Positions 57,285 through 64,000 of a DNA stretch of 64,000 nucleotides are shown here, in pieces. The DNA is from Microcebus murinus (Eukaryota; Chordata; Mammalia; Primates; Cheirogaleidae). The stretch lies in NCBI RefSeq assembly GCF_040939455.1, contig NC_134119.1:10280501-10344500 (forward strand). The letters are read 5' to 3'. A program made the position numbers and the translations under genes. The first letter of the stretch is position 1; each line of letters opens with the position of its first letter. Below the pieces are notes generated by a model. It was not told the DNA's origin, searched no databases, and saw only the letters and a program-made list of their open reading frames with translations.

Positions 57285-57525
57285 ACGTTTGAGCACCAGC
57301 TGTATGCAGGCACTACATGGGAGGCAGAGTGACCAGGACAGGTCTTCCAACCTCAAGGAGCTTCAAGTCTAGTGGGGTGGGAGTGACACCCCCCCATGAC
57401 TATAAGTATGAGCCACAAGCCCAGGGGGTTCTGTGTGAGAGGCCACCCACATTGCTGGGGCTACTTGGAGGGGGCACATCTAGGAAGGCTTCCCAAAGGA
57501 AGGGGCTTCCTATCCCAGATGTTTG
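57285..57525 (-). mobile_element. L2 LINE fragment
   Basis: Contains CAACCTCAAGGAGCTTCAAG, TCTAGTGGGGTGGG and TCTAGGAAGGCTTCCCAAAG. Confidence 0.72.
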
Positions 57526-58104
57526 AGACCTTAGAGCCCCACTGAGTATGAGCTCGCATCTCCAAGCTCAAACATATTCCTAGAGAGAAAGCTATTAGAG
57601 TGGGGCTTGTAGAACCCAGCTGTGCCCTAGAACCTACAAGATGCCCCAGGCTAGGACCATTTTTGCCTTTTCTCTCTGCCAAGGGCCCCTTCGAGGGGGA
57701 GGGCACTTACACTCCTGACCGAGAGACAAGCTGGCAGCCTGCACGCCAAATTCAGCATGAAGATGTGTTTTAGTGGGCCATAGAGTGTTTTCTCTGCATT
57801 GAATTACCACTGGCACTTAAATCAACATTTTATCTGTTTAACCAACAATTATCGCCAACATTTATCACCAGGAGATTTCACATAAAACTGCACATTTCAA
57901 GCTTCTCTTTAAAGCTTTAGTGAGGCAGCCTGAGCCCGAATTCTCCCGGGGCAGTGACAGGGGCACTGAGCAAGACTGCCAAGCTCGCCTGGGGCCCCGG
58001 CCCTACCTAGCCCATTGCGTGTCTCCTCTGCCGCCTGGCCCCTGCTGACTTCTGAGTTTGCACACCTGCTACCCCCAGCCCAGTGCTCTTCCATTCCCTC
58101 CCCT

Positions 58105-58975
58105 AACCACTGCGCATTGAGCACCTGCTGCAGGCCGGGCCTTTCCAGGCACTGGGGGTCCGGGGAGTGAATGACACACACCGACTGCCCCGCCCTGTGG
58201 GGCTCCAACCTGCTGGGCCGCCAGGGTGGGGTGTGGGTACAGACAATAGACATGGCAGGCAAGTAACTTACAATGCATATCAGAACATGATGATTGCTCT
58301 GACCACGTAAAGCTGGGCAAGGGGAATTTGGGTGCAGGGAAAAGGGGGGATTTTAAATAGAGGGGTCACAATAGGTCTTTCTGAGAAGCGATGACTGAAG
58401 CAGAGCTGGAGGAGGGGAGGGCAGGGTATGGACGAGGAGGGACCCCCCCAGCAGAAGCCAGGTTGGGGATGAGCCGGGGTGTTAGAGCAGTGAGGAGGGG
58501 CCCGAGACGCTGGGGTGGAGGAGGAGGTCAGAGAGAGGATGGATGGACAGACAGACGGACAGCCCACATGCACCCGGGGAGGACCCTGGCTGTCCCTGGG
58601 AGTCTAGGGAGCCGTGGAGGGCACTGAGCAGGGCGTCAGGGTCTGGGTTATGCTCTCGGGTCCCTCCGGCCACGTGCAGAAACTGCGCTGCAGGGATTCG
58701 GAGCCCAGGGACGAGGCGACTGCAACTGCCCAGGTGAGAGAGGGTGGAGGCCAGGCAGGTGGGGGCAGTGGACAGAGAAGAGGGTTGATTCTCGCCCCGT
58801 TTTAAATGAAGAGCTAACGAGGGTTCCTGAGGATGACACGGAAGGTTCTAGAGAGAGGTGGAAAGGATGGGGGCAGGTCTCTAGTCTGAGCAACTGGAAG
58901 GTCGGGGTTGCCCAAAGCAGGGGAGGGAGGACCACCTGGGGGCAGGAGAGACCAGGAGCCCGGTCTGGGCCTGTC
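58105..58975 (-). mobile_element. Long antisense L2 remnant near KCNG1 exon 3
   Basis: Antisense L2 text: GCATTGAGCACCTGCTGCAG, TTCTGAGAAGCGATGACTGA, TGAGCAACTGGAAGGTCGGG, GGCAGGAGAGACCAGGAGCC. It covers most of the last 1.2 kb of the intron. Confidence 0.7.
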
Positions 58976-59269
58976 TGACACCAGGCAGTGCCGTCAGGGA
59001 GGCGGCCGGTGGGGGCCTGGAGTTCAGGGCCAAAGTCTGGGCTGGAGAGAGAGGAGGAGTGGCCGACGGAGAGGTGGTGGTTAACGCACCAGGCCCAAGC
59101 GTGCGCACAGCTAGAGAAAGGCCGCAGGGCGACCCGGCACGGAGCGGCAGGTGAGCCGGGCCCAGGGCACCTTCTGCCCGGGCAGCCCGGCGCTGGCCCA
59201 GGGCAGAGCTCCCCTGCTCCTTCCCTGGTGGGCGGACGGCTGACCCTCCCGTGTGCTCCCCCCTCCCAG

Positions 59270-60040
59270 GGCCAGTGCTCCCAGATGTGCCACAACGTCT
59301 TCATCGTGGAGTCGGTGTGCGTGGGCTGGTTCTCCCTGGAGTTCCTCCTGCGGCTCATCCAGGCGCCCAGCAAGTTCGCCTTCCTGCGCAGCCCGCTCAC
59401 GCTCATCGACCTGGTGGCCATCCTGCCCTACTACATCACCCTGCTGGTGGACGGCGCCGCCGCGGGCCGCCGGAAGCCGGGCGCGGGCAACAGCTACCTG
59501 GACAAGGTGGGGCTGGTGCTGCGCGTGCTGCGGGCGCTGCGCATCCTGTACGTGATGCGCCTGGCCCGCCACTCGCTGGGGCTGCAGACGCTGGGGCTCA
59601 CGGCCCGCCGCTGCACCCGCGAGTTCGGGCTCCTGCTGCTCTTCCTCTGCGTGGCCATCGCCCTCTTCGCGCCCCTCCTCTATGTCATCGAGAACGAGAT
59701 GGCCGACAGCCCCGAGTTCACCAGCATCCCCGCCTGCTACTGGTGGGCCGTCATCACCATGACGACCGTGGGCTACGGGGACATGGTCCCCAGGAGCACC
59801 CCGGGCCAGGTGGTGGCCCTGAGCAGCATCCTGAGCGGCATCCTGCTGATGGCCTTCCCCGTGACCTCCATCTTCCACACCTTCTCCCGCTCCTACCTGG
59901 AGCTGAAGCAGGAGCAGGAGAGGGCCATGTTCCGCAGGGCCCAGTTCCTCATCAAGGCCAAGTCGCAGCTCAGCGGCATGTCCCAGGACAGTGACATCTT
60001 GTTCGGAAGTGCCTCCTCGGACACCAGAGACAACAACTGA
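59270..60040 (+). CDS. KCNG1: KCNG1 (Kv6.1) coding exon B: S2 to C-terminus with pore
   Basis: Codes for residues 258-513 and the TGA stop (60038-60040), in phase with the first coding exon. The acceptor is a C/T tract ending CCCTCCCAG at 59269. Segments in order: S2 about 264-287; S3 about 299-317; S4 about 336-358 with R342, R345, R348, R354 and R357; S5 about 374-397; pore helix and selectivity filter TTVGYGD at 422-428; S6 about 433-460; cytoplasmic tail ending SDTRDNN. Two features typical of silent Kv subunits are visible. At the S4 position where Kv2.1 has an arginine there is Y351, and the S6 bend reads P454-V455-T456, so the second proline of the Kv1-Kv4 Pro-X-Pro motif is missing. 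Total length of 513 residues equals the human protein as I know it, and the frame is intact, so the gene looks functional. An open frame continues upstream of the acceptor to an ATG at 58988, but I treat it as intronic. Confidence 0.97.
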   Translation, partial: GQCSQMCHNVFIVESVCVGWFSLEFLLRLIQAPSKFAFLRSPLTLIDLVAILPYYITLLVDGAAAGRRKPGAGNSYLDKVGLVLRVLRALRILYVMRLARHSLGLQTLGLTARRCTREFGLLLLFLCVAIALFAPLLYVIENEMADSPEFTSIPACYWWAVITMTTVGYGDMVPRSTPGQVVALSSILSGILLMAFPVTSIFHTFSRSYLELKQEQERAMFRRAQFLIKAKSQLSGMSQDSDILFGSASSDTRDNN

Positions 60041-60622
60041 CGCCAGAGGACACCCCCGCCCTGTGTGCCATCCACTGCAGAAGCCCCCGCAGGGACATGC
60101 CGCGTCTGAGGCCAGCCCTGGCGTGGGACCGACTCGAACCACGGCCCAGGAGGGACACCCGAAACCTCAGCACCGCGGGCCCTGCCCCACCAGGACCAGA
60201 AGGGAAACAGCTGGGTCAGGAGCCCCGGCCCGGCCCGGCCCGTCCAGCCAATGTCTGTTTCCCTCAACAAGGAGGCGGCTTGTTCTTCCCACCGTGTAAA
60301 TAGTGAGCCCAGCAAAAACTCGCTTTGTGGGTCTGCCTGGAGGGAAAGTACGAACAGCAGCAGCCACGCTGTCTTTCTGCTGTCTTTCGTGTGGATGGTG
60401 GCTAAGGAAAGGAAACTGAGGACAGGGACAGAGAGTGCCCTCCCGGGGCTCTCGCACAAGACAGCTGTGTCTCCCGGCACAGCGGCCGGCGTGGGCACTG
60501 GACATGAAAGGGCCGGTGCCCTGGGCTGGTCCGGCCCGGCGGGCTCGAGTGGGGCCGGAGGGAAAGGGAGAGCAGAGACCCAACCGCAAATGCCCAGTAA
60601 AGGCCGCGTTCCCTCGCTCTCG
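60041..60622 (+). other. KCNG1: KCNG1 3' UTR (putative extent)
   Basis: This is non-coding sequence directly after the stop codon with no strong repeat. I end it just past the variant poly(A) hexamer at 60596. No AATAAA or ATTAAA is visible on the + strand between the stop and about 62.9 kb, so the true end could lie further on, for example near the T/A-rich stretch at 60820-60880. Confidence 0.45.
60596..60601 (+). terminator. KCNG1: Candidate poly(A) signal AGTAAA for KCNG1
   Basis: AGTAAA is a known weaker variant of AATAAA. It is followed within about 25 bases by a T-rich tract (CTCGTTTCTCTTTCATTTCC) that could serve as the downstream element. It lies 556 bases after the stop. The choice rests only on the lack of a better hexamer nearby. 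Confidence 0.35.
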
Positions 60623-61379
60623 TTTCTCTTTCATTTCCGCACCTCCGGGCCTTTCTTCGCCCATTTCCCTTTTATCCTCGCTCCTGCTCTCCCAGCCTCC
60701 GTTCTCCCCTTTTACACCATAAGACCCGTTTCTCAAACGTCTCCCCCAGGGCACCCCCAACAGTTGAAAGGCCGCCAAGGAGCCTGCAGCAATGCTGATC
60801 ACGGGGCAAAATGGCTTCATTCTATTTTTAAAAATTAGTGTGGGTTTTTGTTCTGCCCCACATTTATTTTAATATTTGGGGGGAAAGTGCTTTACATCAT
60901 TTATCTCAATGTAAACCTAGAATGGTTGATGCCTCGGGAAAGCGGTCCGTGGTCCCCCAGGCAGTCTGAGAAGCACAGTTGGAAGCCCCCGAGGGCTCCC
61001 TGTGCCCACAAAGACCTACAGAGCACCCCCGGCCAACAGACCCCTGATTTCATGGAGTGTACGGGGCCCGCGGTGGAGCGATTCTGCCTCAGCTGGCAGG
61101 GATTGGGGACTCTTGGTGACAGCACGGGGCAGGGCTTCACACCCAGGTCACAGTCACAGCTTGTCCTCGCCCCCACAGACACGGCAACTCGACCCTCTTC
61201 TTCGCCCCAGACCCCCGGCCCCCGTGGCCATGGCCCTGCCCTTGGCCCGGCAGCAGAAAGCCCGAACTTTAAAGCAAATCCCACTGCACCGCCACCCTGC
61301 CTGAGTCCTCGGAGGCCGTCCGTTGGTGGGAGTGAGCCCAAACTTCCCACTGCAGCTGCTCCTCCACCCCCCTCTGTTT
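60623..61379. other. Downstream flank of KCNG1, unassigned
   Basis: No repeat is recognised. It could include an extended 3' UTR. No AATAAA. Confidence 0.35.
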
Positions 61380-61792
61380 CACTGCCCCCGGCCCCGTGGG
61401 CCACCCCTCTGCTCTTCCAGCAAGCCCAGCCCATTCCCGACTCAGTGCCTTCACACCTGCAGACCCCTCTGCTGGGAATGCCCTCCCTGCAGAACACCGC
61501 ATGGCCGGCTGTGTCCTGTCCCCTTCCCAGACTGGCCTTCCCTGGCCTCCTCTGTGAAGAGTGCACAGCAGCGCCCCACCATCCCCCCCCCACTCTGCTT
61601 TCACCCACCAAACCCTGAAGTTGCCTCATTTACTTCTCTGCGACTTAGTTATGGTCTGTCTCCTGCACGACGGGGACAGTCTACACTGGCAGGAACTCAG
61701 CAATATGACTCAGCACTAGCTCCCGGCACCCAGCATAAGGCCTGCACCTAGTAGGTGCTCAGGAAACACCCACTGAAAGAATGAAGGGAAGC
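61380..61792 (+). mobile_element. L2 LINE 3' end
   Basis: Contains AGTGCCTTCACACCTGCAGA, TCTGCTGGGAATGCCCTCCC, CCTGCACCTAGTAGGTGCTC and AGGAAACACCCACTGAAAGA. Confidence 0.85.
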
Positions 61793-62515
61793 AGGAAAGA
61801 GGGCCAGAGCACAAAAGGCATTTAACACTGGGTGCCGGGTCCTCCGGGCACCCCGTTTTCTCTCCCTTGGGTGGGGAGGCCACAGCTGCGTCAGCATGCT
61901 ATAGCCACGGTGATGCAGAGTGGAAATACCATCCAACTCACCAGGGCCTCGTTAAAGGATCCCCTGACACCTGCTTCCAGTGACTCACGCCTGAAAAGTA
62001 AGTTTTCTGACTAATTAGAGCTACCTTCCCCAGCCCGGCGGGTGTCGTAGCAATCGGGCACTGCCGTCATCATAATAATGGCTGAGATTTATGAGGTGAC
62101 CTCCCCCGCCCCCCACCCCCCGCTCAGAAGTGCCTAGGAAAGACAGGAGTGAATTGGAAATGCTCAACAGACAAAAACAGGGCGCAGAAAGAATTATAGG
62201 ACGGAGCCCTGTAAACTGAGGGGAGCAGGAAAGCAAACAGCATCTGGGGTGGCGGAGGGAACCCTGAACAGGGCAGCTCTGGGAGGGAGAGGACAGGGGC
62301 TGGGGCCACTGAGTGGTTGGGATTTCTGGCGTTGTCTTGCAGATTCTGATCCATCCTGGTGGCCGAGGCAGAGGCTTGGGCTTAGGTACCTTTTGAGACC
62401 TCGCTTGAGGTCTTGACCCCTTCACCTGGAGTGGGGCTTAAGGGCCCTTGGCCCTAATTAAGAAGCTGGGAGGCTTCTAGACACCTAACAAGCTGTTTCT
62501 AGGACTGTGACCAAC
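61793..62515. other. Unassigned sequence
   Basis: I recognise no gene or repeat. Confidence 0.3.
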
Positions 62516-62626
62516 TTTTATTTTTTTAGAAGTGGGGTCTCACTATATTGCCCAGGCTGGCCTGGAAGCAGTCCTCCCGCTTGAGCCTCCTGAGTAGCTG
62601 GGACTACAGGCGAGCACCAACCACCA
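62516..62626 (-). mobile_element. 7SL-derived monomer (FLAM-like Alu relative)
   Basis: Contains GTGGGGTCTCACTATATTGC, CCAGGCTGGCCTGGAAGCAG and GAGTAGCTGGGACTACAGGC. Only one arm is present and no strepsirrhine right-arm block is seen. Confidence 0.78.
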
Positions 62627-62776
62627 TGTGGTCACATGGTTACCCCCATCTCTGACTTAGCTCAGCACTTCTCCAGGGCTCCTGGGGCAGAGGGAGGTTT
62701 GGGGGAGGCTGACTCAACAATACAGATTCTCAGGCCCCACCCCTGAACAGGGCTGGGGCTGGGGAGAGGCAAGTGA

Positions 62777-62960
62777 GGCACTTGCCTCCGGCACAAATCC
62801 AAAAAGGAGCCAGAAAGCTCAGTAATCGAGATAAATCATATTTTAATGCAATTTTTTAAAATCAAAGTTAATGCTAAAAAAATCCACGATGGATAAAATA
62901 TCAGAGTTTTAAATAAAGACAGGACTCTGTCGAGTCTTTGCACTTGCACGAGGCGGCCTT
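62777..62960 (+). repeat. Unnamed interspersed repeat (pair with 40865)
   Basis: GAGGCACTTGCCTCCGGCAC, TTTTAATGCAATTTTTTAAA and TATCAGAGTTTTAAATAAAG align in order with the copy at 40865. Confidence 0.65.
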
Positions 62961-64000
62961 CTGTGCCTTTCCGCTGTTCTGGCCCTGTCCTGCCGCCCCT
63001 GGTATGTCCCAGCCAGACGGCCCCTCGCGGCCGAGGACAAGTCTCCAAAGACATGGTGGGATCTCGGCACCGCGCCCGCGGCTGTTGGGGCTCTGGCGCC
63101 CCGGCCCGCTGAAGGGGGCGAGAGTGGGCACCAGCCACCCTCCCACCGCGGGGCGTCGGGCTCCGGCCCCTGCCCTCGGGGTCCCCACGGCGCTGATGGG
63201 AGAGACATGGTGAACACGCGCGTTGAAGGGAAGAATTTCTGCTGTTGGTGAGCGCAGGGGTGACCGGGCGACCAGGGCCGGCAGGAGGTGGAGAACAGCC
63301 GCCTGGAACAGCAAGGTCAGGGAGGGACGCGCTGAGCAGGTGGCATTTAAACGGAGACCTGGAGGAGGGGGAGAGGCCGCAGTCCCAGCAGAGGGGTCGG
63401 CCGGTGCAGAGCCCAGAGGCGGGGGGTGACCCCGGGCTGAGAAGCGACCAGGGAGGAATCCCAGACGCGCGTTTCCGGAGCCCCCACTCCGCGCCAGGTC
63501 CCGCCACAAACAGGACTGGACTCAGGCCTTGCCCTACAGTTGCAAGTAATTTGGTGGAGGGGGAAAAACGAGTGGATAAAATATTTCTGCGCATGTAGAA
63601 AGACAGGGGCGAGGGCCGGAGGAGCCTGGAAGAGGACGTCGCAAAAGCAAGGTGATCTTCGCTCAGGTTGCCCTTGGCTGGCATGGCCTCACCTGTTTTC
63701 CTCCTGCCGAACCCAGTGCTCCCAGCCCTCGCTCTCTTCCCTCGCCTCCTCGTCCGGCCCTGTCGGCTACTGTCCGGAGTCTGACCCCTGTCCTCCCCTC
63801 TGTCCTCTCCCACCTGGACTGCCCTGGCAGCTCTGCCCTGGCCTGCAGCAGAGCAGGAGGTTCCTGGTGGAACCCAAGTCGGATGGTGCCCCTCCTCTGC
63901 TCGGAGCCCCAGCCCACTCCCACCCGGGACGCCCCATCCGCTCACAGTCCCAGCCAGAGCCGCTCTCAGCCCCCCCACCCCGTCTCCTTCCCAGCTGCAC
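62961..64000. other. Unassigned CpG-enriched sequence to the window end
   Basis: CpG is raised at about 63020-63500, but no exon, domain or repeat is recognised. A minus-strand frame at 63978-62836 has no known domain and runs into the repeat at 62777. Confidence 0.35.

Noticed and set aside
58988..59269. Open frame with ATG upstream of and continuous with KCNG1 exon 3
   Set aside because: It could suggest an alternative start or a longer exon, but a strong acceptor lies at 59269, the upstream part is antisense L2-like sequence, and a protein starting there would lack the T1 domain and S1.
59111..60142. 343-codon antisense open frame across the second KCNG1 coding exon
   Set aside because: Same cause: codon bias of the sense gene. 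The Gly/His/Gln/Asp-rich composition has no recognisable family.
62836..63978. 380-codon minus-strand frame near the window end
   Set aside because: It extends into an interspersed repeat at 62777-62960, has low-complexity Gly/Arg/Pro composition and no known domain.

Overview
The window is primate nuclear DNA, most likely from a strepsirrhine (lemur or loris group). The strongest sign is the Alu subfamily: copies near 7.05, 12.46, 28.83 and 31.59 kb share a right-arm block (GTGAGCTAGGCTGACGCCAC on the sense strand) that I know from lemur and loris Alus rather than monkey or ape Alus. Older mammalian layers (MIR, L2, L1M, MLT1/MST-type LTRs, hAT-like fragments) cover much of the rest. There are no operons, ribosome binding sites, CRISPR arrays, rRNA or tRNA genes that I can see.

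The only protein-coding gene I can support is KCNG1, the electrically silent voltage-gated potassium channel subunit Kv6.1, on the + strand. Its 513-codon reading frame is intact in two coding exons: 54201-54971 (tetramerisation domain through S1) and 59270-60040 (S2 to the C-terminus). They are joined by a phase-0 intron of 4,298 bases. A CpG island at about 43.36-44.96 kb, 10 kb upstream, is the best candidate for the promoter and untranslated first exon. The 3' UTR follows the stop codon at 60040; a variant poly(A) hexamer lies at 60596.

Region by region. Positions 1-43 kb are intergenic: L1, L2, MIR, LTR and Alu remnants in otherwise unassigned sequence, plus two conspicuous tandem arrays, a CA-rich higher-order array at 4.03-4.59 kb and a GGAT/GTAAGT minisatellite at 17.24-17.92 kb. 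From 43.4 to 45 kb lie the CpG island and a degenerate roughly 160-base tandem repeat at its upstream side. From 45 to 53.7 kb lies presumed KCNG1 intron 1, with many L2/MIR pieces and a few single-copy blocks that could be regulatory. An old LTR (53.76-54.11 kb) ends about 65 bases before the exon 2 acceptor. From 60.6 to 64 kb is downstream flank. In human, KCNG1 lies at 20q13 with NFATC2 upstream; I see no NFATC2 exon, so the first 43 kb looks like the gap between these genes (inference).

I did not find an undescribed biological system. The points most worth a second look are an in-frame AUG-UGA start-stop element 15 bases before the KCNG1 start codon, the LTR beside the coding-exon splice site, 17 perfect 5' splice-site-like GTAAGT words in the GGAT minisatellite, a duplicated segment pair in which only one copy carries a 573-base insertion, and the tandem repeat beside the putative promoter. 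Repeat names come from recognising consensus features by eye; family labels and edges are approximate.
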